NCBI GenBank assembly: GCA_016191085.1
Contig: JACPPJ010000051.1
Coordinates: forward strand, 1-33,467
From: Acidobacteriota bacterium
GTDB lineage: Bacteria; Acidobacteriota; Terriglobia; 2-12-FULL-54-10
Direction: 5' to 3'
Length of the DNA stretch: 33,467 nt
This document shows, one piece after another, positions 5,220-13,204 of the stretch; positions within the stretch are counted from its first letter, which is position 1, and each line of letters starts with the position of its first letter. Under the pieces are notes generated by a model that was not told where the DNA came from, made no database searches, and was given only the letters and a program-made list of their open reading frames with translations. The position numbers and the translations under genes are program-made.

Positions 5220-7415
5220 TCAATGTCTACGCAGCCGAGGCCGATCCTCGGGACCGGGCTGCTCGGGTTGCGGTTTGTCCGCTGGTGCGTTTGTAGGTTG
5301 ATCGGTAGAGACGCTCGGTGGTGCGTTGGCGGGATCGGGCTCCGCCTCCGCGGCTTCGATCTCGCGGCTGACGCGCTCGTAGGGTTTCTGCAGATATTGA
5401 TTGGCCTGCTGCAGCGCGCCCTGAGTGTCGTCCTTCGTACGCAGCGCTTGCTGATATTCATTGACCGCCCGGTCGCGCTGGCCGGTCACGTCAAAGATCT
5501 TGCCAAGGTTGATGTGGCTCCAGACCTCGGTCCACTTAGGAACCAGGTCGCCATTGAGAGCTTCGCGGAATGCGTTCGCGGCGGACTGATAATTCCGCAA
5601 TTGAAAGAAGGCCTCGCCCACTCGATAGTGCGCCAGGGAACTCATGCGATTCACGTCCAGCGCTTTCTGGTAATCCTCCAAAGCTCCCTGGTAATCGCGC
5701 GCCTGCACCTGCTGTTCACCGCGCGCCACCGCCACCTGCACTCGGATGGCGTCGTTGTATTTCAGCACGCGGTTATTGGGATCGATCTCAACTTTCTTCG
5801 GCCGCCCCTTGGTGCTCACGCTGAACTCTGAGTCGCGACCCGTGACCTGCACGCGCTCTATGACAGGCTCGCCGTCGGTCTCAACCTTCACCTCCACCGG
5901 CATGCTAAACGTATCCATGTCCTGATGGATCTTGCCCGCGACGCGGTAGCCATCATTGACGCGGTAGACGACGTACTCCGCCTTGAAATCGGAAGCGCCC
6001 GTGGATTCCATCCACTGAATGAAGAACGGCCCGAGCTTGGCCGAGCTCGATTGCTCCGCCAGCTTCTCGAACTCCTCCGTCGAGGCTGACTTGAAAGCGA
6101 ACTGGTCGGCGAAAGTTTTCACTGTGCGGAAGAAAGCGTCATCGCCGATCACCCAGCGCAGCATGTGCAGTACGACGGCAGCCTTGGAGTACATCACGGA
6201 ATGGAACTGCGGCGAAAAATCCGGCAGCCGTCCGGCAGCGCGTACGGGAATGTTGTCGTGGGTCAGTGCATCGATCGACAACTGGTGAACACGGTCTACC
6301 AATGCGCCTTCGCCGCGTTCGCTCTCCATGTAGAGCGCGGCCGAAAATGTTGCCAAGCCATGATCGATCCAGAGGTCAGCATTCGTAGAGGGGCTAACCA
6401 GCCCACGCCACCACTGTTGCGCAACCTCCTGCGCCATCAGTTGAATATTAGGCGGGTTGGAGACGGCGCGCCGCGCCAGGAACACCACTTCCGGTCCGGC
6501 GTATCCGCCGAGAGAACGATCGTCGATCTCAACGATCGAAAGGTTCGCCACTGCAGGTGGGCCGAATTTGTCGGAGTAAAAGGTCACCATGCGCGCCGCG
6601 CCCTCTCCGTAGGCCTGCGCCATGTCCTGGTGAGCGGGAGAGAAGTAGACCTTCATCGTCAGGCCTTCGGCGTTCACTACGTGAGGTTGTTGTGAGACGA
6701 CGGCGATGCTGCCGGGGAATCCTGGTTTATCGAACCTGAAGTTGAAAGTTGTTTTGCCTCCTACGCTGGTGGGCGCCTGAGCCGTTCCGCCGGAAACGAC
6801 AGTCAACCCGTTAGGAACCGTAATGTGCAGCTCGCCCGTGTACCGGTCTAACGAATACCCGGTGACAGGAAACCAGCGGCCAGGATAGAGCAGGTACGAC
6901 CCTTCATCGCCGATGTATGCGAGTTGAACACCCTCGACCGGACTATGCTCGGCATCCGCCAGGTTGCCGGCGTACTCGAAGATGATGTTTGAACTCTGCC
7001 CCTTAGGGAGCGTCTTCCCAAGGCCGACCTGGACCGCCAACCTTCCAGGAGTGCGCTGCGCCGTTAGCTGCCTGCCGTCCTCGGCTGAAATCTTGGTGGG
7101 GAAAAGATTGTCGTTGAGCTCAAATTGGGCGTTGCCGGTGTCGCGCAATGCCTGAAACTGAATCTTGGCTCTGGCCTTGAGTTGATGGCTGTTGGGCACC
7201 AGCTCGGCGTCTAAGGTGATGCTGCGAATGGCGACTGGGTCGGTGCGCTCCTTCTCAGCGCTGAAATCCTCGGCCGTAAGCTGAGGCCGGGGCGCATCGT
7301 CCTTTTCGCTGTACTGCGCACGGCTGGCCAGCGGATAAAGAATGCATATCGCGAGGAGAGCCGACAGGGTAGCCACGACAAACGCCTTTTGGGTCGTGGG
7401 TTGTGGACCGCGCAT
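5220..7415 (-). CDS. M1-like peptidase homologue with substituted zinc site, C-terminal TPR repeats
   Basis: 731 residues from the ATG at 7415 (a longer frame to 7925 runs only through intergenic repeats). Order: signal peptide (about 1-34), N-terminal M1 beta domain, gluzincin-like domain, C-terminal domain, TPR units at about 600-700, proline-rich tail. M1 aminopeptidases bind zinc through HExxH-x18-E; here the aligned residues are Q329-E330-x-x-Q333-x18-H352 (MAQEVAQQWW, then WIDHGLATFS). The glutamate base is kept, but all three metal ligands are changed, so hydrolysis by the usual mechanism is unlikely. The exopeptidase loop (GAMEN in the family) appears as GGYAGPEV. I infer a secreted pseudo-enzyme with a binding or scaffold role; novel metal coordination by Q/Q/H is an alternative. 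Confidence 0.85.
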   Translation of the reverse strand: MRGPQPTTQKAFVVATLSALLAICILYPLASRAQYSEKDDAPRPQLTAEDFSAEKERTDPVAIRSITLDAELVPNSHQLKARAKIQFQALRDTGNAQFELNDNLFPTKISAEDGRQLTAQRTPGRLAVQVGLGKTLPKGQSSNIIFEYAGNLADAEHSPVEGVQLAYIGDEGSYLLYPGRWFPVTGYSLDRYTGELHITVPNGLTVVSGGTAQAPTSVGGKTTFNFRFDKPGFPGSIAVVSQQPHVVNAEGLTMKVYFSPAHQDMAQAYGEGAARMVTFYSDKFGPPAVANLSIVEIDDRSLGGYAGPEVVFLARRAVSNPPNIQLMAQEVAQQWWRGLVSPSTNADLWIDHGLATFSAALYMESERGEGALVDRVHQLSIDALTHDNIPVRAAGRLPDFSPQFHSVMYSKAAVVLHMLRWVIGDDAFFRTVKTFADQFAFKSASTEEFEKLAEQSSSAKLGPFFIQWMESTGASDFKAEYVVYRVNDGYRVAGKIHQDMDTFSMPVEVKVETDGEPVIERVQVTGRDSEFSVSTKGRPKKVEIDPNNRVLKYNDAIRVQVAVARGEQQVQARDYQGALEDYQKALDVNRMSSLAHYRVGEAFFQLRNYQSAANAFREALNGDLVPKWTEVWSHINLGKIFDVTGQRDRAVNEYQQALRTKDDTQGALQQANQYLQKPYERVSREIEAAEAEPDPANAPPSVSTDQPTNAPADKPQPEQPGPEDRPRLRRH

Positions 7416-7425
7416 TAGAGACGCG

Positions 7426-7459
7426 CGGGATTCGGGATTCAGGATTCGGCATTCGGGAA
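7426..7459. repeat. short degenerate tandem GGATTC repeats
   Basis: Degenerate copies of GGGATTC/GGATTCGG in a row just upstream of the M1-like gene start. The opposite-orientation version (GATTCCC) is at 7858-7889, so the two flank the repeat cluster between them. Confidence 0.6.
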
Positions 7460-7507
7460 GTGTCTCAGTCTGAATTTTCTTTGTGGCAACTCGCGAATCG
7501 GAGTGCT

Positions 7508-7808
7508 GGAAGGGCACGGCTTGAGCCGTGCCGTAATCGGTAACACTCAACGCGCCTTTACATGCTGCTGAAAAATGCCTGTGGATGTCATCCTGAAGAC
7601 CGGCGCTTTCTGCCGGGCTGAAGGATCTGCTTTTGTTTTCAATACGGCTAGAGAAAAGCAGATTCCTCGCTGCGCTCGGAATGACATCGTCGGAGCGTTT
7701 TTCAGCAGCCTGTTTAGCCGCTGAGGTCCGCACCTCAGGCGCTAAAGCGCCCGTTTGCGCATGTTGTATCGGCACGACTGTCGTGCCCTTCCGATTTTTC
7801 AAACTGAG
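7508..7808. repeat. palindromic dispersed repeat A, copy 1, split by a MITE-like element
   Basis: Begins GGAAGGGCACGGCTTGAGCC and ends GGCACGACTGTCGTGCCCTT followed by TTTTTCAAACTGA, the two outer palindromes of repeat A, with the inner palindrome TTTAGCCGCTGAGG / ACCTCAGGCGCTAAAG. Uninterrupted copies are at 10149-10301 and 33327-33467. This copy carries a 152-bp insertion at 7561-7712 in its TTTA. Together with the flanking GATTC repeats, it fills the 528-bp gap between the M1-like gene and lpxB; no gene is seen in that gap. Confidence 0.85.
7561..7712. mobile_element. MITE-like 152-bp element, copy 1, nested in repeat A
   Basis: Terminal inverted repeats CATGCTGCTGAAAAATGCC and, complementary at the other end, CAGGCTGCTGAAAAACGC. 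It is flanked by TTTA on both sides (7557-7560, 7713-7716); removing the element and one TTTA restores the uninterrupted repeat A sequence seen at 10149-10301. The body contains two inverted sub-arms (GATGTCATCCTGAAG..., and GCGCTCGGAATGACATCGTC). It has no coding capacity. A second copy, also 152 bp, lies at 28236-28387 in the opposite orientation. Confidence 0.8.
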
Positions 7809-7857
7809 ATAGTGCCGAAATTCGGGATTCTGTCGGCATTCGGGGGTTTGCGTACCG

Positions 7858-7889
7858 GATTCCCGATTCCCGATTCCCGATTCCCGATT
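7858..7889. repeat. tandem repeat of GATTCCC, four units
   Basis: Four perfect head-to-tail copies of the 7-mer GATTCCC (7858-7885) plus the start of a fifth. It sits 58 bp beyond the lpxB stop codon. Copy number could vary between strains. Confidence 0.85.
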
Positions 7890-7943
7890 TCGTTTTGTGA
7901 AGGTCACCATTTTATTCGATGCCAATGGAATGAAATTCGTTAC

Positions 7944-9185
7944 CTAAACGTTTGTTTGCAAGGAAAATCGTGTCCGCAGCACCGATTCCGTTACCGCAAC
8001 TGAGCGCGCAATCGCGTCAACACTTCTATAGGCATCAGGCGTGTGATGTTCCGGTGAGCCCAGCCATGATGCCGGGTCGGAAGTCGCCGGAGCGCGCAGC
8101 TTCTCGACCACCTGGCGAAGCCCCTTTTGCATCTGCTCTCGAGCCGATTGGTTCCGTAACAGGTTCAACACCTCTTTCGCGACCACTTCCGGCTGAAAGT
8201 GGCCCTGAATGAACTCCGGCACGATCCGATCTCCTGCTACTAAGTTCACCATACTATAAAACGGAACGCGCACGAGCCTGCGGCCCAAGAACCAGCTCGC
8301 GGCTGTGACGCGGTAAACCACCACCATCGGCGTTCCAAGCAGCGCAGTTACTATCGTCGCAGTGCCACTGGCGACTATTGCGGCCGATGAATGCCCCACC
8401 GCGTCGTAGGTGCGATTCTCGACTACCCAGAATCGGTCGGGCTGGCCCTGTAACATTTGCCGGATCGTCTCTGCCGCCTCCGGTGACGCGGCCGGGATGA
8501 CGAACCCGGCGCTCGACTCCGGCCCGTTGCTGCGCATGATGACGCGCGCCGTCTCGATCATCGGCGGCAGATTCAGCAAAATCTCTTTGCGGCGGCTCCC
8601 CGGCAACAGCGCGATCAGCGGCAACTGAGGAAGCCCTAGCACCTGCCGGAATCGCGCTTCGGACATCTCCGGCGCAACACGCCCGATCAATGGATGTCCC
8701 ACAAACTCCGCGCGCACCCCGGCCTTGCTGAAAAACTCCTGCTCGAACGGAAAGATGCAGAGCAGGCGGTCCACATACCGGCGCAGCGTTTTCAACCTTC
8801 CACGTCGCCATGCCCAAACCTGCGGCGCGATAAAGTAGACCACCTCAACGCCCGCCCGCTTCAGCCGTTTCGCAAGGCGGAGGTTGAAATCGGGGAAGTC
8901 AATAAGTACAGCCAGCGCGGGACGCCGCGTTGAGAAAGTGTCAACCAACCGCCGGAAGGCTCTCGCGACCCGCGGCAGGCCGGGAATTACTTCCACCAGC
9001 CCCACCATGGTGATCTCGTGAGCGTCAACGACCGTTTCGCAACCGGCTGCCCGCATCTTGTCGCCGCCGCAGCCGAAGAAGCGCAGACCCTCGATTCGCT
9101 CCGAGAGCGCTTCGACCAGCAGAGCGCCATACAAATCGCCGGAGGCCTCACCAGCCGAGATGAAGATGGGAATCGGTGGCGCCAC
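7944..9185 (-). CDS. lpxB: lipid-A-disaccharide synthase
   Basis: 413 residues, near the usual family length. LpxB joins UDP-2,3-diacylglucosamine to lipid X to make the tetra-acyl disaccharide of lipid A at the inner membrane. The family signatures are present: IFISAGEASGDLYGALL at the N-terminus, GCGGDKM, MVGLVEV, LIDFPDFN, YFIAPQVWAWR, FVGHPL, LLPGSRRKEI and the nucleotide-binding C-terminal half. It starts at a GTG (9185) with AGGA a few bases upstream, and a strong promoter-like sequence lies at 9218-9246. The other lpx genes are not next to it, so it seems to be transcribed on its own. Confidence 0.95.
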   Translation of the reverse strand: MAPPIPIFISAGEASGDLYGALLVEALSERIEGLRFFGCGGDKMRAAGCETVVDAHEITMVGLVEVIPGLPRVARAFRRLVDTFSTRRPALAVLIDFPDFNLRLAKRLKRAGVEVVYFIAPQVWAWRRGRLKTLRRYVDRLLCIFPFEQEFFSKAGVRAEFVGHPLIGRVAPEMSEARFRQVLGLPQLPLIALLPGSRRKEILLNLPPMIETARVIMRSNGPESSAGFVIPAASPEAAETIRQMLQGQPDRFWVVENRTYDAVGHSSAAIVASGTATIVTALLGTPMVVVYRVTAASWFLGRRLVRVPFYSMVNLVAGDRIVPEFIQGHFQPEVVAKEVLNLLRNQSAREQMQKGLRQVVEKLRAPATSDPASWLGSPEHHTPDAYRSVDAIARSVAVTESVLRTRFSLQTNV

Positions 9186-9217
9186 AGAGTCCTGTTCTGC
9201 CCTGGAGTTCTGATTAG

Positions 9218-9246
9218 ATTATAGGTTGGCGGTGTGGCTGTGGCAA
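9218..9246 (-). promoter_or_regulatory. predicted sigma-70-type promoter of lpxB
   Basis: On the minus strand TTGCCA (9246-9241), a 17-base spacer, then TATAAT (9223-9218). This is a near-consensus housekeeping promoter, placing transcription start near 9211 and giving a leader of about 25 bases before the GTG of lpxB. Confidence 0.6.
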
Positions 9247-9263
9247 CCGAGTGTGATTTGGCG

Positions 9264-9986
9264 TTAAAACTCCAGATGGAAGGGTGGGGTAAGGCCGAGG
9301 GTCGTGAGGTCAAAAGTAGTTAACACACCAGCGCTCGACGTATACAACACCTTATCGCAGCTTCCTTGGAGGTTGGAAACAATTGGTGCTGTGAGGTGCT
9401 CGACGGAACTGAACGTAATCTGCTGAAGAGGAGAAGCGCCGTACACTAATTGTGTCCCGATTGTGACGCTGTTACGAATCAGATTTGGGGTGAACGAGTC
9501 GGCATAGTATCTTGGTCCCGAGCAATCCGACGAAACATGATAGGCCGGTGTACTCACAACTGCTCGAAAACCTGACTCGTCTACACCAATTTGGAAAACA
9601 AGATTCGATATTCGCATGATCGCTGCGTTAGGTGTAAAGGGCCCCACGATCTGTCCCTTGCTATCTGCCACCCTCACTCCACCCACCGGCGCGTTCTGCC
9701 AAGCCAGATTCGCGCCGTTGAAGCCGAGCACCTGGCCAATCGATGGTACGGCAGCGGTACTGAGCTTCGGTGCTGTGACCGCGCCGTTGGCGATTCCGAG
9801 CGGCAGAGCAGCGGTACCGTCGCCCTTCAGCGTGGCGTCACGCGCGACGGTCCTCAGCGCGGGTTGCGCTGCATCCGACGCCGCGCCGTGCACTGTGGTG
9901 CCGATCGAGAGGAAGTTCAGACCAGCCGCTGCACAAAATCCAACCAGAACTAGAGCTGCACTTGAGAGCATAGTCCGCGTGTTCAT
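9264..9986 (-). CDS. secreted hypothetical protein with a repeat-like 'GDGTAALPLGIANGAVTAPKL' type segment
   Basis: 240 residues with a signal peptide (MLSSAALVLVGFCAAAG). Residues about 50-80 read TLKGDGTAALPLGIANGAVT, then APKLST, a pattern seen in tail-fibre-like and surface proteins where it precedes a beta-rich tip domain. The rest is rich in Ser, Thr, Val and Asn with two cysteines (SSDCSG, QGSCDK) that could form a disulfide. No enzymatic motif. An AAGGAA lies six bases before the ATG at 9986. I infer a secreted or surface-exposed protein; function unknown. Confidence 0.65.
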   Translation of the reverse strand: MNTRTMLSSAALVLVGFCAAAGLNFLSIGTTVHGAASDAAQPALRTVARDATLKGDGTAALPLGIANGAVTAPKLSTAAVPSIGQVLGFNGANLAWQNAPVGGVRVADSKGQIVGPFTPNAAIMRISNLVFQIGVDESGFRAVVSTPAYHVSSDCSGPRYYADSFTPNLIRNSVTIGTQLVYGASPLQQITFSSVEHLTAPIVSNLQGSCDKVLYTSSAGVLTTFDLTTLGLTPPFHLEF

Positions 9987-10148
9987 GGAGATTCCTTTCG
10001 ATCAAGACGAGGGGGAGAGTTACCGAGGCGAACCGGCAGCTATGAGTTTGGCATTTTTGCCTTGATTTTCAAAGCCAAAAATTGTCAACAAGACACCTAA
10101 TTGGGTGCTGGGCAGTTTGAATTTCGGCTCTTCTGATCCGTGAAATCC

Positions 10149-10301
10149 AGAAGGGCATGGCTTCAGCCATGCCGAAACGGAATGCACCGACGCGGCTTTA
10201 GCCGCTGAGGTTCGCACCTCAGGCGCTAAAGCGCCGCGCTTAATGACAGTCGCACCGGCACGACTGTCGTGCCCTTCCGTTTTTCAAACTGACCCACGAC
10301 C
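10149..10301. repeat. palindromic dispersed repeat A, copy 2 (uninterrupted)
   Basis: Three consecutive palindromes: GGGCATGGCTTCAGCCATGCC, then GCGGCTTTAGCCGC with GAGGTTCGCACCTC, then GGCACGACTGTCGTGCC, ending TTTTTCAAACTGACCCAC. It is the same sequence as 33327-33467 in the other orientation, and shows the undisturbed TTTA into which the MITE at 7561 inserted in copy 1. It fills most of the 346-bp gap between 9986 and 10333; no gene seen there. Confidence 0.9.
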
Positions 10302-10332
10302 CCTAATTGGCTTCATTCGCATCATCGCAAAA

Positions 10333-11571
10333 TCAGAGCAGATGCTTCGCTTCGCTCAGCATGACATCATCCGGACTGAGGGTGGACCTTCTTCTTTCAA
10401 CTGGCTCTTCTTCGAGTTTCCGATTTGGAATTGTCGCTTCGGAGTTTGGGTTTGGAAGGGTGGAGCTTGCCTCTATGTCCAACTCGCGTTTGTGGCTCCG
10501 AGGGAACACGCCAAGGTGTGCGGCGAGAAATATAGAGAACAGTTGCGGGCGGGCTTCAAACCGGCGCATGACCCAGTGCCGCAGCGCGTCGCGGCTATCC
10601 ATCGAGAGCATCAGGCGAGACATAATTCTGGGGCGCCGCATGATGGCCCGATGCGCCGCATCATAAAGCCTCAGATCGTTTGCTGCCAGTGCTTCAGCAA
10701 GCTTCTCTGCCTGCTGGAACGCCAGGCACAGCCCTTCGCCTGTAATGGCGTCTACGGAACCGGAAGCATCGCCCACCAGCGCGAACGGATCGCAGCAAAC
10801 GCTCTCGAGTGGGAGCATGGCGGTGATAGCTCCGCGTTCGCTGGTCGTTGCGGCCGCGTAACGGACGCGTGCATGAAGGTCAGGGAACAGGAGAAGCGCT
10901 TCCGGGAGGCGCATTTTTGCATCGGACGACAATAGCGCCAGGGACACTTCCGTTGCGGAGACAGGCGTTACCACAATCTGACACGACGGTCCCCAGTAGA
11001 CCTCAACGCAATCGCTCCAGGGTTGCAGTTGGAAGTGCCGCCGGAAACCGAAGCGAACGCGCGTGTCATTGGCATCAAGACCCGCCCAGCGGCGCACCCG
11101 TGAATTGTGCCCGTCAGCCCCGATGATCCATCGAGCGTCAACCTCACGGCCGGCCAGTGTTAGTTGCCCTGAAGCATCCCGCTCAACTGCGGATCCCCAG
11201 AACGTCTCAACCTGCGCCTCGGCGGCGCATCTCAACAAAGTCCGATGCAACACGGTCCTGCGAATCCCCAGGCCAAAAGCGTAGGGAAAGACCGCTTCGA
11301 CGATGCTGTCGCCGTCCACGAAGCGGATGCCGGCGAACGGGTAGGCGACCGCTTCTCTCATGGTCACACCCAGGCGGCCGAGACAGGCGACAGCGTCCGG
11401 CAGCAAGCCTTCGCCACAGGATTTATCGACGGGTGGCGCGGCGCAATCCGCGACGGCTACCCGGAGGCCCTTGCGCCGTGCCGCGATAGCCGCGGCCAGT
11501 CCCGCCGGCCCTCCGCCAACGATAAACACATCCGTCGAGAGCGAACCGGATGCTGGCATGCCATGCCTCAA
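10333..11571 (-). CDS. FAD-dependent oxidoreductase of the geranylgeranyl-reductase / PHBH-like group
   Basis: 412 residues. The N-terminus has the dinucleotide-binding VFIVGGGPAGLAAAIAARRKG, followed by KSCGEGLLP (a typical substrate-side motif of the geranylgeranyl reductase-like group), RTVLHRTLL, WIIGADGHNSRVR (the DG motif) and FALVGDASGSVDAITGEGL (FAD ribose contact). It is on the same strand as, and 263 bp downstream of, a type III polyketide synthase, so it probably oxidises or reduces the polyketide product. About the last 42 residues are encoded by intergenic repeats (ending DVMLSEAKHLL), so the native C-terminus seems to have been lost and extended. The core function is well supported; the substrate is inference. 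Confidence 0.85.
   Translation of the reverse strand: MRHGMPASGSLSTDVFIVGGGPAGLAAAIAARRKGLRVAVADCAAPPVDKSCGEGLLPDAVACLGRLGVTMREAVAYPFAGIRFVDGDSIVEAVFPYAFGLGIRRTVLHRTLLRCAAEAQVETFWGSAVERDASGQLTLAGREVDARWIIGADGHNSRVRRWAGLDANDTRVRFGFRRHFQLQPWSDCVEVYWGPSCQIVVTPVSATEVSLALLSSDAKMRLPEALLLFPDLHARVRYAAATTSERGAITAMLPLESVCCDPFALVGDASGSVDAITGEGLCLAFQQAEKLAEALAANDLRLYDAAHRAIMRRPRIMSRLMLSMDSRDALRHWVMRRFEARPQLFSIFLAAHLGVFPRSHKRELDIEASSTLPNPNSEATIPNRKLEEEPVERRRSTLSPDDVMLSEAKHLL
10336..10371. repeat. half of a MITE-type palindrome, now coding the end of the oxidoreductase
   Basis: AGCAGATGCTTCGCTTCGCT followed by CAGCATGACATCATC closely matches one inner arm of the 152-bp elements (AGCAGATTCCTCGCTGCGCT, CGGAATGACATCGTC at about 7656-7693). 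Only one arm is visible here; its antisense gives the oxidoreductase tail. Confidence 0.6.
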
Positions 11572-11588
11572 TCACAGACTCAGTGTCA

Positions 11589-11828
11589 GGGCACGGTTTT
11601 CAACCGTGCCGAATAGTCCAAACTAGCGCCGTGGGTTCAGCCACTCAGGCGCTGAACGCTTGTCTTGCCTTATGTCAGCGGCATGGCTGAAGAGTGTGTG
11701 TGACAACCTTGCAACAGTTGACCTCAGCGGCTAAAGCCGAATTGATATGACGCGACTTACGGCACGACTGAAGTCGTGCCCTTCCGCAAACCTGACGTTT
11801 TCACACACCCTCTGAAGCCATGCCCTTC
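11589..11828. repeat. composite palindromic repeat: diverged repeat A inside a longer inverted repeat
   Basis: Starts GGGCACGGTTTTCAACCGTG. From about 11684 to 11822 an outer imperfect inverted repeat of about 23 bases (GCATGGCTGAAGAGTGTGTG against the complement of CACACCCTCTGAAGCCATGC) encloses a repeat-A-like unit with CAGCGGCTAAAGCC and GGCACGACTGAAGTCGTGCC. It occupies almost the whole gap between the polyketide synthase and the oxidoreductase. Confidence 0.7.
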
Positions 11829-11834
11829 CATTCA

Positions 11835-12905
11835 TTACCACTGCAGCAGCACCAACTCTGAGCAGAACCCCGGCCCCATCGCCGCCAGCAACCCGTACGT
11901 TCCGGGCGCGGGCGGCTGCTGCATAAACCGCTCCAGAACCAGCAAAACGGAGGCTGAAGAGAGATTGCCTACTTTTCGCAGCGACTCCCACGAATGGTGG
12001 AGCGCCTCCGGCGCAAGCTCCAGCGCAGCCTGTGTTGCCTGCAATACTTTCGGTCCGCCCGGATGCAATACCCACGCGCCGATGTCGCTTCTCACCAGAC
12101 CCGCGTCGGCCAGGAAGACGTCTACGTCCGCCGCCAGATGCCGCTCTACCATGCTCGGAACTTCGGGCGACAACACAACCCGAAAGCCCTTTTCGGAGAT
12201 GTCCCATCCCATCACGTGCTCGGAGCCGGGATAGAACACCGAGCGTGTGGCAAGAATGCGAGGACGATTACTGCCATTTGGACTTTCCGTCTGCGCGCCG
12301 CGCACAATGACGGCCGCAGCTCCGTCGCCAAACAGGCCCGAGGAGATCAGATTGGCGGTGGAGCAGTCGTCCTGCCGGAACGTGAGGGAGCAAAGTTCAA
12401 TCGCCAGCAAACACGCGGACTGCTCCGGGTATGCCCGCACGTAATCATAGGCGCGCGCAATCCCCGCCGCACCGGCTACGCAGCCCAGACCGAATATGGG
12501 AACGCGCTTCAGGTTACGGTTCAGACCCATACGGTTGATCAATTTCGCGTCGATTGATGGGCTCGAGATTCCGGTAACAGATACAAAGAACAGCGCGTCA
12601 AGTTCCGGCGCCGCCATGCCTGCGCGGGAAAGTGCCGAGCAGATCGCTTTCTGCCCGAGCTCTTGGGCGCAGTCAATCCACGCTTGATTGGCCTGCCCCC
12701 ACGTCGCGAGGTGCTCATATGCTTCGGCGGGCAGCGCCAGGTGTCTGCCCTCAACCCCCGCGTGTGCATGCAGCCGGTCCAGCAACTTGGGGTTCTCCAG
12801 TTTGCCGTTCCAGAGCCGTTTCAGTTCGTTTGTGAGAAATTGCTGGGGGTAATAGTGCCTGGGGAAGGCGCTCGCTACACCCGCAATTCGCGCCGTGTCC
12901 GCCAT
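11835..12905 (-). CDS. type III polyketide synthase (chalcone/stilbene synthase family)
   Basis: 356 residues, the normal length. It condenses malonyl-CoA units onto a starter CoA ester without an acyl carrier protein. The thiolase-fold catalytic triad is visible: Cys142 in GLGCVAGAAG, His281 in VLHPGGPKVL and Asn314 in GNLSSASVL; the family glycine-rich FGDGAAAVIV and C-terminal MGPGF are also there. Bacterial relatives make alkylresorcinols, alkylpyrones or tetrahydroxynaphthalene; the product cannot be told from sequence. The oxidoreductase gene downstream probably modifies the product. A methyltransferase that often sits between such genes in other bacteria is absent; a repeat cluster occupies that place. 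A short palindrome at 12950-12964 lies upstream. Confidence 0.92.
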   Translation of the reverse strand: MADTARIAGVASAFPRHYYPQQFLTNELKRLWNGKLENPKLLDRLHAHAGVEGRHLALPAEAYEHLATWGQANQAWIDCAQELGQKAICSALSRAGMAAPELDALFFVSVTGISSPSIDAKLINRMGLNRNLKRVPIFGLGCVAGAAGIARAYDYVRAYPEQSACLLAIELCSLTFRQDDCSTANLISSGLFGDGAAAVIVRGAQTESPNGSNRPRILATRSVFYPGSEHVMGWDISEKGFRVVLSPEVPSMVERHLAADVDVFLADAGLVRSDIGAWVLHPGGPKVLQATQAALELAPEALHHSWESLRKVGNLSSASVLLVLERFMQQPPAPGTYGLLAAMGPGFCSELVLLQW

Positions 12906-12949
12906 GAAGTGCCTGCCTTTGCCGCCTCAGCTCGATTTAGACAAGACCT

Positions 12950-12964
12950 GCTCTTAACAAGAGC
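12950..12964. promoter_or_regulatory. 15-bp palindrome, possible operator
   Basis: GCTCTTAACAAGAGC has perfect 6-base arms around AAC. It lies 45 bp upstream of the polyketide synthase start in a 299-bp divergent intergenic region. The rest of that region has a 7-base-armed inverted repeat (CAGTGAC 13019-13025, GTCACTG 13051-13057) and no gene. A regulator is not identified. Confidence 0.3.
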
Positions 12965-13204
12965 ATACTCGGAACACCTCTGCCGCCACAACGGCCATTT
13001 GCCAAAAGATTGTAAAAACAGTGACGAGTGCCGAGTGATAAACGAGTTTTGTCACTGCTCCTTGGCAACTTTTGCCGGCTTCCCGGGTTCTAATTATCAG
13101 GTCATCATTTGGGTGCGGCTGCCCCATTCGTTTGATGACGAGCCAATCTCGCTCGCAGTCCCTTTTCTCATAGTGATTCGTGGCATTCTGGTAGAGGAGT
13201 AAAC

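Noticed and set aside
7416-7925. Extra 170 codons upstream of the M1-like gene in the same frame
   Set aside because: This frame runs through GGATTC tandem repeats, repeat A and the MITE; a signal peptide follows the ATG at 7415, so the extension is not translated.
10083-10088. TTGACA upstream of the secreted protein at 9264-9986
   Set aside because: A perfect -35 box on the minus strand, but no -10 sequence at a suitable distance.
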